This document shows positions 6,398 to 12,696 of a stretch of 13,456 nucleotides of DNA, one piece after another. Position numbers and translations under genes: made by a program. The stretch covers positions 1 to 13,456 of the forward strand of contig CALFPM010000137.1 in NCBI GenBank assembly GCA_937919155.1, read 5' to 3'. Origin of the DNA: an uncultured Clostridia bacterium. Lineage in GTDB: Bacteria; Bacillota; Clostridia; Oscillospirales; Acutalibacteraceae. Below the pieces are notes generated by a model that saw only the letters and a list, made by a program, of their open reading frames with translations, made no database searches and was not told where the DNA came from. The first letter of the stretch is position 1; each line of letters begins with the position of its first letter.

Positions 6398-6426
6398 TTG
6401 CACAAAGGCGGTTTCCTTGCTATAAT
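6398..6426 (+). promoter_or_regulatory. Promoter of the WYL regulator gene
   Basis: TTGCAC (6398-6403) and a perfect TATAAT (6421-6426) are 17 bases apart. Transcription would start near 6433, about 30 bases before the ATG at 6462. The -35 box is embedded in a dyad TTTGTG-TTG-CACAAA (6392-6406), and the -10 box forms the loop of a 10-base inverted repeat, so the promoter is likely regulated, possibly by its own product. Confidence 0.75.
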
Positions 6427-6449
6427 TATTGCAAGGAAACTGTTTTTTT
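6411..6449 (+). terminator. Hairpin plus T-run ending the lysis cassette
   Basis: GTTTCCTTGC (6411-6420) and GCAAGGAAAC (6431-6440) are a perfect 10-base inverted repeat around a 10-base loop, followed by TGTTTTTTT (6441-6449). This has the form of an intrinsic terminator 20 bases after the endolysin stop codon. The loop contains the TATAAT of the WYL promoter. Transcripts started from that promoter begin inside the second arm and so cannot form the hairpin. The repeat may equally be an operator. Confidence 0.6.
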
Positions 6450-6461
6450 GGAGGGTCGGAT

Positions 6462-7448
6462 ATGGCAAAATCCTCGAATCAGAAGCTGAAATTGCTTTAC
6501 CTGATGAAAATTATGCTTGAAAAAACCGATGAAGAACACGGTCTCACAACTGCGCAGATTATCGAGAGCCTTGCCGCTTACGGTGTTGGTGCGGAGCGCA
6601 AAAGCATTTATGACGACATTGAGGCACTAAAGCTTTACGGCATTGATATTGTTCCGACCCGTAACGGCAGAAACACGGATTACAGGGTTGTGAGCCGTGA
6701 ATTCGAGATGCCTGAGCTGAAGCTGCTTGTGGATGCGGTGCAGTCCTCAAAATTCATAACGAGAAAAAAGAGCGATGAACTTATCAAGAAAATTGAGGGT
6801 TTTGCAAGTGTTTATGATGCACACAGGCTGCACAGGCAGGTCTATGTTGCAAACAGAATCAAGACCATGAACGAGAGCATTTACCTGACCGTTGATAAAA
6901 TTCACACCGCAATCATACTTAACCGCAAAATCTGTTTTCAGTATTTTGAGTGGAGTCCGCAAAAGGAGAAAATTCTGCGTCACGGCGGTGCGGTTTATTG
7001 CGTCAGCCCCTGGGCGCTGACCTGGGATGATGAAAATTATTATCTCATTGCCTATGACTCGGCGGCGGGGAAAATCAAGCATTACAGAGTTGACAAAATG
7101 CTGAAAATCTCTGTTTCTGATGAAGAACGCGAGGGTCGTGAATTCTTTGATGATTTTGATATGGCATATTATTCCAAGAAAACCTTCGGAATGTTCGGCG
7201 GCAGAGAAGAAACCGTGCGTCTGCGTTGCAAGAATAAGATGGCAAATATCATTGTTGACCGATTCGGCGCAGACACGATAATGACGGTTGCCGACAGCGG
7301 GCATTTTGAAATTACCGTCAAGGTTGCTGTCAGCCCCGTTTTCCTGACCTGGCTTATGAATTTCGGCGCGGATATAAAGATAATTTCACCCCAAAGCGTC
7401 ATTGAGGATTTCAAGGCTCTTGCCCGTGAGGCTCTTGAACAATACTAA
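6462..7448 (+). CDS. WYL-domain transcriptional regulator
   Basis: The ATG at 6462 follows GGAGG with seven-base spacing and gives 328 residues. Residues 1-75 are a winged-helix domain (KLLYLMKIMLEKTDEEHGLT, then RKSIYDDIEALKLYGIDIV). The middle third (about 130-225) is a WYL domain: KICFQYFEWSPQ, YCVSPWALTWDDENYYLIAYD, IKHYRVDKML. The C-terminal part (about 235-328) is the WCX-type extension (VRLRCKNKMANIIVDRFG, VSPVFLTWLMNFG). WYL proteins usually sense nucleotides or nucleic-acid states and regulate promoters, often of defence or stress genes. Here the protein follows the lysis cassette in the same direction but has its own promoter and is followed by terminators. Its targets cannot be read from the sequence; its own promoter dyads and the cassette are candidates. 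Confidence 0.9.
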   Translation: MAKSSNQKLKLLYLMKIMLEKTDEEHGLTTAQIIESLAAYGVGAERKSIYDDIEALKLYGIDIVPTRNGRNTDYRVVSREFEMPELKLLVDAVQSSKFITRKKSDELIKKIEGFASVYDAHRLHRQVYVANRIKTMNESIYLTVDKIHTAIILNRKICFQYFEWSPQKEKILRHGGAVYCVSPWALTWDDENYYLIAYDSAAGKIKHYRVDKMLKISVSDEEREGREFFDDFDMAYYSKKTFGMFGGREETVRLRCKNKMANIIVDRFGADTIMTVADSGHFEITVKVAVSPVFLTWLMNFGADIKIISPQSVIEDFKALAREALEQY

Positions 7449-7456
7449 TAATAATA

Positions 7457-7488
7457 AAAACCCTGTCCCAAATAACGGACAGGGTTTT
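7457..7488 (+). terminator. Terminator of the WYL gene (bidirectional form)
   Basis: AAAACCCTGTCC (7457-7468) and GGACAGGGTTTT (7477-7488) form a perfect 12-base stem around an 8-base loop, beginning nine bases after the WYL stop. T-runs lie on both strands, so it can also stop leftward transcription. Confidence 0.85.
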
Positions 7489-7497
7489 ATGTTTCAA

Positions 7498-7523
7498 AAA
7501 GGCAGTCCCGAAGGACTGCCTTT
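7498..7523 (-). terminator. Terminator of putP
   Basis: On the minus strand AAAGGCAGTCC and GGACTGCCTTT form a perfect 11-base stem closed by a TTCG tetraloop and followed by TTTTTG, starting five bases after the putP stop. It is a textbook intrinsic terminator, back to back with that of the WYL gene. Confidence 0.85.
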
Positions 7524-7528
7524 GCTGA

Positions 7529-9022
7529 TTATTCGATTTCTGCGCTGATTGCCTTTTCGTAAAGTTCCTCGATTTCCTTTGAGGGTTTCTTGTCGATAAG
7601 TGAAACAACAACTGCGCAAACAAGACCTGCGATGAAGCCGGGAAGAAGCTCGTAAATGCCTGTGTCTGCAAGGAAGTTCATCCAGAGAACGTCAACAATT
7701 GCGCCGCCGACAACGCCTGCGATTGCGCCCTTGTATGTGAATCTCTTCCAGAAAAGAGAAAGGATGATTACGGGACCGAATGCTGAACCGAAGCCGCCCC
7801 ATGCGTTGTCAACAAGAGTCATGATGGTTGCTGCGCCTTCGCTCTTGCTGCTTGCGATGAAATAAGCAATAACAGCAATGATAAGAACAACGATTCTGCC
7901 TACCCAGAGAGTTTCCTTGTCAGAAGCATTCTTTCTGAAGATGGGTTTGTAAATATCGCTTGTGAATGATGATGAAGCAACAAGAAGCTGTGAGTCAGCC
8001 GTGCTCATTGCGGCTGCAACGATAGCTGAAAGAAGAAGACCTGCAACGAATGCCCAGGGACCGTTGAAGATATCCTGAACGAGAGTTACGAACACAAGTT
8101 CCTGACTGCCTGCATCAACAAGTGCCTGTGTGGGGCCGTAGCCTCTGCCGAGGAGAGCCATTGCAATGGCTGCACCGAGTGAAAGAACAACCCATACAAT
8201 ACCGATTGTTGCTGACTTCTTGAGAACCTTTGAGTTCTTTGTTGACATAAATCTTACGATGATGTGGGGCATACCGAAGTAACCGAGACCCCATGCAAGA
8301 CCTGATGCGATGTCTTTCCAGCTTGCTGAGAAGGGGTTAAGGGGGTTAACGCCGCCGTCAACTGTCTGGAATACGGAATAGTCAATGTCCTTTGCCATTA
8401 CAAGAACAATGGGCACTGCAAGGAGAGCTGCAAGCATCATAAGACCCTGGAAGAAGTCTGTCCAGCAAACAGCCTTGAAGCCGCCGAGGAAAGTGTAAAC
8501 AATGATGATTGCCGCAAAGATGAGAAGTGCGAGGTTGGGGTTGCTTTCAAGCTGGGGAACAACCTGAATGAAAACCTTCTGACCTGCAACGAAGCTTGAT
8601 GCAACATAGATTGTGAAGAACACAAGGAATACTACTGCGCTGATGATCTGGAGAGCAGGACTCTTTGTGAGGAAACGGTTTGAAAGATACTGGGGAACTG
8701 TGATTGAGTCGTTGGCAGCCTGTGAGAATTTACGGAGTCTGCGTGCGATGAAAATCCAGTTTGCCGCTGTACCGAGGGCAAGACCGATGCCGATCCATAC
8801 CTGACCCATACCGAAAGCGAGGATGCTGCCGGGGAAGCCCATGAGGAGCCAGCCGCTCATGTCTGAAGCCTGTGCGCTCAGAGCAGTAACCCAGGGACCC
8901 ATTGAGCGTCCGCCGAGGAAGTAGTCTTTTTCGCCTGTGCCTTTTGACTTGAAGAAGAACACAAGACCGATTGCGAGAACTGCCGCAAAATAAACGATAA
9001 ATGCCGCAAGTTGAGGTGTCAT
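7529..9022 (-). CDS. putP: Sodium/proline symporter PutP
   Basis: The protein of about 497 residues belongs to the sodium:solute symporter family and matches PutP closely in its early part: FFLGGR-type loop (DYFLGGRSMGPWVTALSAQA), SDMSGWLLMGFPGSI and the following WIGIGLALGTAANWIFIARRLR. About 13 membrane segments are visible, and the length agrees with other PutP proteins (about 500). It imports proline with Na+ for nutrition or osmotic balance. Start choice: the ATG at 9022 lies 11 bases after AAGGA, whereas the ATG at 9031 is only two bases from it; a much longer frame to 9121 has no support. The gene is monocistronic by its own promoter-like sequence and terminator, but follows tetR in the same direction. 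Control by that TetR protein is suggested by a shared 10-base motif in both leaders. Confidence 0.92.
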   Translation of the reverse strand: MTPQLAAFIVYFAAVLAIGLVFFFKSKGTGEKDYFLGGRSMGPWVTALSAQASDMSGWLLMGFPGSILAFGMGQVWIGIGLALGTAANWIFIARRLRKFSQAANDSITVPQYLSNRFLTKSPALQIISAVVFLVFFTIYVASSFVAGQKVFIQVVPQLESNPNLALLIFAAIIIVYTFLGGFKAVCWTDFFQGLMMLAALLAVPIVLVMAKDIDYSVFQTVDGGVNPLNPFSASWKDIASGLAWGLGYFGMPHIIVRFMSTKNSKVLKKSATIGIVWVVLSLGAAIAMALLGRGYGPTQALVDAGSQELVFVTLVQDIFNGPWAFVAGLLLSAIVAAAMSTADSQLLVASSSFTSDIYKPIFRKNASDKETLWVGRIVVLIIAVIAYFIASSKSEGAATIMTLVDNAWGGFGSAFGPVIILSLFWKRFTYKGAIAGVVGGAIVDVLWMNFLADTGIYELLPGFIAGLVCAVVVSLIDKKPSKEIEELYEKAISAEIE

Positions 9023-9061
9023 AATAATCATTTTCCTTTCAAGAAATTTTAAAGTGTCGGT

Positions 9062-9067
9062 AGTATA
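9062..9067 (-). promoter_or_regulatory. Extended -10 element of putP
   Basis: On the minus strand the sequence TGTTATACT gives an extended -10 (TGn plus TATACT) about 40 bases upstream of the start codon. A good -35 box is lacking, which fits an extended -10 promoter. AAAGTGTCGG (plus-strand 9051-9060) covers the expected start site and could be an operator. Confidence 0.55.
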
Positions 9068-9095
9068 ACACAAATAAAACAAGAATGAAATACAG

Positions 9096-9127
9096 AACGG
9101 AGTACAGAATAATTTCTGCACTCCGTT
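9096..9127 (-). other. Long hairpin upstream of the putP promoter
   Basis: Fourteen-base arms AACGGAGTACAGAA (9096-9109) and TTCTGCACTCCGTT (9114-9127) pair around TAAT with a single mismatch on the plus strand; in minus-strand RNA that position becomes a G-U pair, so the stem is complete. It lies between the tetR stop and the putP promoter. It lacks a clear T-run, so it may be a weak terminator of tetR, an RNA-stabilising structure, or a DNA dyad bound by a regulator. Confidence 0.5.
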
Positions 9128-9212
9128 TAATGATTTTATGAAATGTGTTGATATTATTGAGTTTCACGCTGAACAAAAACAAGAATTTAATAAAAACCGA
9201 TTTTCGGCAAAA

Positions 9213-9803
9213 TTAATTTTTTTTCAAAAATCCGCCAAAAAGCAGGGGCAAAAGTGTTTCTGAGTACCTTGCGAGGGAATATTCGCCGTTGCAGAGGCAC
9301 CAGTCGCTGATGATTGCTCTTTCGCAAAGCGCATATGCTTTGACGATTTCGTTAACGGAAACATCGTCTTTCAGCTCGCCTTTTTCCTGACCCTCAACAA
9401 CGATTTTGCGCAGGAGCTTATAGTATGTTCTGTTGTGGTCAAGGAGATTGCGGTCGCCTTTCATGGTCAGCTGAGATGAATAAAGCCTTGCCAGCAGGTC
9501 AATGGGAATGCTGTTTTCGACCATAATGAAAAGTTTTTTGTTGAGAAACATAAGTTTGTCAAAGCAGGACATTTCATCGGTCAGGCTTTCTTCAAGTTCC
9601 TCGTATTTGCTGTCAAAAAGGCTTGAAAGAGAGCTTAAAAGCTCCTCTTTGCCGTCAAAATAATGGTAAAATGAACCTCTGGAAGTGCCTGATTCAAAAA
9701 CAATATCTTCAACGGTGGTGTTTTCAAAGCCGTTTTTGTAGAAAAGCTCCCAGGCGGCATTGACTATTTTCATTTTTGTGTTGCGTGAATCTTTACGCGG
9801 CAT
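9213..9803 (-). CDS. TetR/AcrR-family transcriptional regulator
   Basis: The ATG at 9803 (196 residues) follows AAGGAGTGATATT, a clear ribosome site, and removes an unlikely eight-residue extension. The N-terminal 55 residues are a standard TetR DNA-binding domain: MKIVNAAWELFYKNGFENTT, then VEDIVFESGTSRGSFYHYFDGKEELL with the recognition helix near residues 40-47. The remaining 140 residues are helical and form the ligand-binding and dimerisation domain, whose ligand is unknown. It lies 67 bases downstream of mntP and 190 bases upstream of putP, all leftward. The leader holds an ACGGGT-TGC-ACCCGT dyad (9836-9850) and the 10-base motif AAAGTGTCGG, which recurs at the putP promoter. It therefore may control itself and putP; this is inference. 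Confidence 0.9.
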   Translation of the reverse strand: MPRKDSRNTKMKIVNAAWELFYKNGFENTTVEDIVFESGTSRGSFYHYFDGKEELLSSLSSLFDSKYEELEESLTDEMSCFDKLMFLNKKLFIMVENSIPIDLLARLYSSQLTMKGDRNLLDHNRTYYKLLRKIVVEGQEKGELKDDVSVNEIVKAYALCERAIISDWCLCNGEYSLARYSETLLPLLFGGFLKKN

Positions 9804-9820
9804 AATATCACTCCTTTTTG

Positions 9821-9834
9821 AGTGCAAAGTGTCG
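9821..9834. repeat. Two heptamer units (AGTGCAA, AGTGTCG) in the tetR leader
   Basis: Two adjacent 7-base units match the degenerate heptamer family found at 3894-3921 and 11184-11211. A single AGTGTCG unit also occurs in the putP leader at 9053-9059 and at the lysis-cassette start site at 3868-3874. Short enough to be coincidence alone, but notable together. Confidence 0.4.
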
Positions 9835-9835
9835 G

Positions 9836-9850
9836 ACGGGTTGCACCCGT
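9836..9850. promoter_or_regulatory. Dyad between mntP and tetR, candidate operator
   Basis: ACGGGT (9836-9841) and ACCCGT (9845-9850) are perfect six-base inverted repeats around TGC, 32 bases upstream of the tetR start codon. No T-run follows in the leftward direction, so an operator, perhaps for TetR autoregulation, is more likely than a terminator of mntP. Confidence 0.35.
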
Positions 9851-9870
9851 ACCCGATTTTTGATTGTGAA

Positions 9871-10443
9871 TTATCCTATAACTCCGAAATGCTCAAGCAG
9901 GATTTTTGTGCCCATAAGAATAAGAATTATTCCGCCTGCAATCTCGGCTTTTTTCTTGAATTTAAGTCCGAAAATATTGCCGATTTTGATGCCGACAGCG
10001 GAAAGAACAAAGGTGATGATGCCGATGAAGCCGACAGCCGCAACAATGTTCACTTCGGGCAGGAAAGCATAGCCTACGCCTACAATGAGGGCATCAATGC
10101 TTGTTGCAACGGCAAGGGTGAGCATATCCTTGAACTTCATTGAACCGCTTGAGCATTCGTCACAATCGTCTTTTGAAAATGCTTCTTTGAGCATATTTGC
10201 GCCGATGAGACCGAGCAGGATGAACGCAATCCAGTGGTCGTATTTTTCAACATAGACCTTAAGGGTTGAGCCGAAAAGATAGCCGAGGGCAGGCATCAGA
10301 GCCTGAAATCCGCCGAACCACAAGCCTGCAAGAGCCATCTGTTTTATGCCCGCTTTTTTGACGGCAAGACCTTTGCAGATTGCAACGGCGAATGCATCCA
10401 TTGAAAGACCAACGGCGGTTATGAATAATGTTGCCAATGACAA
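9871..10443 (-). CDS. mntP: Manganese efflux pump MntP
   Basis: I place the start at the TTG at 10443, eight bases after AAGGAG; a GTG at 10452 abuts that site and is too close. The product is 190 residues with six membrane segments, the usual MntP (YebN) size. The two halves each carry a conserved Asp motif: GLSMDAFAVAICKGL in helix 1 and ATSIDALIVGVGYAF in helix 4, plus GLWFGGFQALMPALGYLFG in helix 2. Between the halves is a hydrophilic loop rich in acidic and Cys residues (DDCDECSSGS). It exports Mn2+ from the cytoplasm. The gene has a good promoter (TTGACA, 18 bases, TAAAAT) flanked by two inverted copies of TACTGCGGTA. No yybP-ykoY manganese riboswitch fits in the roughly 50-base leader, so control is probably by a protein. 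Confidence 0.9.
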   Translation of the reverse strand: MSLATLFITAVGLSMDAFAVAICKGLAVKKAGIKQMALAGLWFGGFQALMPALGYLFGSTLKVYVEKYDHWIAFILLGLIGANMLKEAFSKDDCDECSSGSMKFKDMLTLAVATSIDALIVGVGYAFLPEVNIVAAVGFIGIITFVLSAVGIKIGNIFGLKFKKKAEIAGGIILILMGTKILLEHFGVIG

Positions 10444-10473
10444 ATTTATCACTCCTTCAATAAAAAAATCGGA

Positions 10474-10545
10474 TACTGCGGTACCCGAAATTTTAATTAT
10501 TTTACCACGGCGCAGAGGGGTTTGTCAACCGTATTTACCGCAGTA
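10474..10545. promoter_or_regulatory. Paired inverted copies of TACTGCGGTA flanking the mntP promoter
   Basis: TACTGCGGTA occurs at 10474-10483 and its exact reverse complement TACCGCAGTA at 10536-10545. The centres are 62 bases apart, close to six helical turns. One copy sits just upstream of the mntP -35 and the other about ten bases past the start site. The upstream copy is itself part of a TTTAC-CGCA-GTAAA dyad. The arrangement suggests a pair of operators, possibly joined by a DNA loop. Confidence 0.45.
10499..10528 (-). promoter_or_regulatory. Promoter of mntP
   Basis: On the minus strand TTGACA (10523-10528) and TAAAAT (10499-10504) are separated by 18 bases. Transcription would start near 10492, giving a leader of about 50 bases. 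Confidence 0.65.
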
Positions 10546-10610
10546 AAATTCTTTTGGAGCAACATACAAAAAATAGTCAGAAAATTCATCATTTTTTACG
10601 CCTCAACCCC

Positions 10611-10640
10611 TTGCATTATATATGTATTATATTGTATAAT
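10611..10640 (+). promoter_or_regulatory. Promoter of the purine operon
   Basis: TTGCAT (10611-10616) and TATAAT (10635-10640) are 18 bases apart, with a start expected near 10647, only about 25 bases before the purE start codon. The leader is too short for a purine riboswitch, and I saw no PurBox-like pair upstream. Confidence 0.6.
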
Positions 10641-10670
10641 TATGAAAGCTATGAAAAGGAGGCGGCTTTA

Positions 10671-11165
10671 ATGAAAAAAATCGGAATTATCATGGGCAGC
10701 GACAGCGACCTGCCTGTTGTTGAAAAAGCTATCAATACTCTTGACGAATACGGTGTGCCTTACGAGGTTCACGTTTATTCCGCACACAGAACACCCGAGC
10801 AGTCAAAGGCATTTGCACAGAACGCAAAGGCAAACGGCTTCGGTGCAATTATTGCAGCTGCAGGCAAGGCGGCTCATCTTGCCGGTGCTGTTGCAGCTAA
10901 TACCACACTCCCCGTTATCGGTATTCCCGTAAAATCATCAACTCTTGACGGCATGGACGCGCTCCTTTCAACCGTGCAGATGCCTGCAGGCATTCCCGTT
11001 GCAACGGTTGCTATTGACGGCGCAGTTAATGCCGCTTTGTTATGTATACAGATTCTTGCGGTTTCAGACGATGAGCTTGCAGAGAAACTTGCAGATGCAA
11101 GAGCTGCAGCAACAGAAAAAGTTCTTGCCGCAAACAAGAAAATTGAAGAAAAATACAACAAATAA
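10671..11165 (+). CDS. purE: 5-(carboxyamino)imidazole ribonucleotide mutase / AIR carboxylase PurE
   Basis: The ATG at 10671 follows AAGGAGG by eight bases and gives 164 residues, the normal PurE length; a longer frame from 10554 begins upstream of the promoter and is not real. Visible motifs are GIIMGSDSDLPVVEKA (phosphate/nucleotide binding), YEVHVYSAHRTPEQ with the active-site His, AAAGKAAHLAGAVAANTTLPVIG, and LLSTVQMPAGIPVATVAIDGA. The enzyme makes CAIR in de novo purine synthesis, in the cytoplasm as an octamer. The AGKAAHLAG loop, with Lys where many class I enzymes carry Gly, is a small departure that I cannot assign to class I (needs PurK) or class II (uses CO2). No purK is visible in the window. 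It is the first gene of purE-purF-purM. Confidence 0.93.
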   Translation: MKKIGIIMGSDSDLPVVEKAINTLDEYGVPYEVHVYSAHRTPEQSKAFAQNAKANGFGAIIAAAGKAAHLAGAVAANTTLPVIGIPVKSSTLDGMDALLSTVQMPAGIPVATVAIDGAVNAALLCIQILAVSDDELAEKLADARAAATEKVLAANKKIEEKYNK

Positions 11166-11183
11166 AAGCGGAGCAAAGCGACC

Positions 11184-11211
11184 CTTCACTTTGCACTTAG
11201 CACTTTGAACT
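11184..11211. repeat. Four degenerate heptamer units between purE and purF
   Basis: Read on the minus strand, four exact-period units are AGTTCAA, AGTGCTA, AGTGCAA and AGTGAAG. They match the unit family at 3894-3921 in the opposite orientation. They fill most of the 64-base spacer between purE and purF and end just before the purF ribosome site (GGAGG, 11219-11223). Confidence 0.6.
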
Positions 11212-11229
11212 TAATTTCGGAGGTATCCT

Positions 11230-12654
11230 ATGGGAGGATTTTTCGGCGCAACATCATCAAGAGATGTTGTTCTGGACGTTTTTTTCGGTGTTGACTATCA
11301 TTCCCACCTCGGCACACGCAGAGGCGGTATGGCGGCGGTTGACAAAGAAAAGGGTTTCCAGAGAGATATTCACAATATCGAGAATTCACCTTTCCGCACA
11401 AAGTTTGCGGGTATCGGCGATGAAATGCACGGCAATGCCTGCATCGGTTGTATCAGCGACAGCGACCCTCAGCCGATTCTTATCCGCTCCAATCTCGGAG
11501 TTTATGCAATAACAATCATCGGCTGCATCAACAATGCGGACGAGCTTATTGAAAAATTTCTTTCTTCGGGCGGAGGACATTTCACAACAATGACCTCGGG
11601 CAAAATCAACTCAACAGAGCTTGTTGCCGCGCTCATCAATCAGAAAGATAATTTTGTTGACGGTATCCGTTTCGCACAGGAGCAGATTGACGGCTCACTT
11701 TCCCTGCTGATTCTGCTTGAGGACGGAAGCCTCATTGCCGCGAGAGACAAGGTAGGCAGGCTGCCCATCCTTATCGGCAAGGATGATTGCGGATATTGCG
11801 TTGCTTTCGAATCATTCTCGTTCGAAAAGCTGGATTATGAGTTTGTCAAGGAGCTTGGCCCTGCAGAAATCGTGAGGATTTATCACGACAGAGTTCATAC
11901 CCTTGCCGAACCTCAGAAGAAAATGAAAATCTGCGCTTTCCTCTGGAGCTATTACGGTTATCCCACCGCAAGCTATGAGGGAATCAGCGTTGAGGTTATG
12001 AGAAACCGCAACGGCGCGGTTATGGCGAGATACGATAAAGAGAACGGACTTTGCGAGGGAATAGATTCCATCAGCGGTGTTCCTGATTCGGGCACACCCC
12101 ATGCAATCGGATATGCAAATGCCAGCGGAATTCCTTTTGCAAGACCTTTCATCAAATATACCCCCACCTGGCCCAGAAGCTTTATGCCCACAAGCCAGAG
12201 TGAGCGTAACAGAGTTGCAAAGATGAAGATGGTGCCCGTGCATGATCTCATTCAGGGCAAGAGCCTGCTCTTTGTTGACGACAGTATCGTCAGAGGCACT
12301 CAGCTGAGAGAAACGGTTGATTTTCTTTACAGCCACGGCGCAAAGGAAGTGCATATGCGCTCCGCATGTCCGCCCATTATGTACGGATGCCGTTACCTCA
12401 ACTTCTCACGAAACACATCGGATGATGACCTGATTGCCCGCCGTGTTATTCACGACCTTGAGGGCAAAGAGGGCGATAAATATATTGATGAATATTGTGA
12501 TGCTTCAACCGAGAGAGGCAAGAAGCTCCGCGAAATCATCTGCAAGGAGCTTAAGCTCACAACCCTTGCTTACCAGAGCATAGAAGGTCTTATCGAAGCA
12601 ATCGGTCTGCCCGCAGATTGCGTATGCACCTATTGCTGGAACGGTAAAGGCTGA
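11230..12654 (+). CDS. purF: PurF-like amidophosphoribosyltransferase lacking the glutaminase nucleophile
   Basis: The 474-residue protein is homologous to PurF along its length. The phosphoribosyltransferase half is intact: the PRPP loop LLFVDDSIVRGTQ is at 347-359, with SGVPDSGTPHAIGYANASGI (282-301) and YTPTWPRSFMP upstream. Cluster-type cysteines are present (C235, C387 in PPIMYGC, C466 and C469 in CTYC), as in Fe-S PurF enzymes. The N-terminal half is unusual: the sequence begins MGGFFGATSS where PurF begins M-C-G, so the Cys1 nucleophile is Gly. The Arg of the GHVRY motif is absent (IGCISDSDPQP at 72-82), and the oxyanion Asn of HNGN is replaced (IIGCINNADEL). ARDKVGRLPI is retained. 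The start follows GGAGG by six bases. It may use free ammonia or a separate glutaminase. It lies between purE and purM, so a purine role is near certain. Confidence 0.88.
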   Translation: MGGFFGATSSRDVVLDVFFGVDYHSHLGTRRGGMAAVDKEKGFQRDIHNIENSPFRTKFAGIGDEMHGNACIGCISDSDPQPILIRSNLGVYAITIIGCINNADELIEKFLSSGGGHFTTMTSGKINSTELVAALINQKDNFVDGIRFAQEQIDGSLSLLILLEDGSLIAARDKVGRLPILIGKDDCGYCVAFESFSFEKLDYEFVKELGPAEIVRIYHDRVHTLAEPQKKMKICAFLWSYYGYPTASYEGISVEVMRNRNGAVMARYDKENGLCEGIDSISGVPDSGTPHAIGYANASGIPFARPFIKYTPTWPRSFMPTSQSERNRVAKMKMVPVHDLIQGKSLLFVDDSIVRGTQLRETVDFLYSHGAKEVHMRSACPPIMYGCRYLNFSRNTSDDDLIARRVIHDLEGKEGDKYIDEYCDASTERGKKLREIICKELKLTTLAYQSIEGLIEAIGLPADCVCTYCWNGKG

Positions 12655-12696
12655 TCAAAAAATAAAATATGTGAAAATTCACAGGAGGAATAAATC

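Noticed and set aside
6747..7304. 185-residue leftward frame inside the WYL gene
   Set aside because: Antisense shadow; no motif or start signal.
9760..10143. 127-residue rightward frame across tetR and mntP
   Set aside because: Antisense to the start of tetR and to mntP, both clearly identified.
10444..10670. yybP-ykoY (manganese) or purine riboswitch between mntP and purE
   Set aside because: The promoters leave leaders of only about 50 and 25 bases, too short, and no riboswitch core motif was seen.
11812..12354. 180-residue leftward frame inside purF
   Set aside because: Antisense shadow of a conserved enzyme.
12670..12683. TGTGAA-AA-TTCACA dyad before purM as a hairpin
   Set aside because: A two-base loop cannot form a normal hairpin; a protein site is possible but nothing else supports it.
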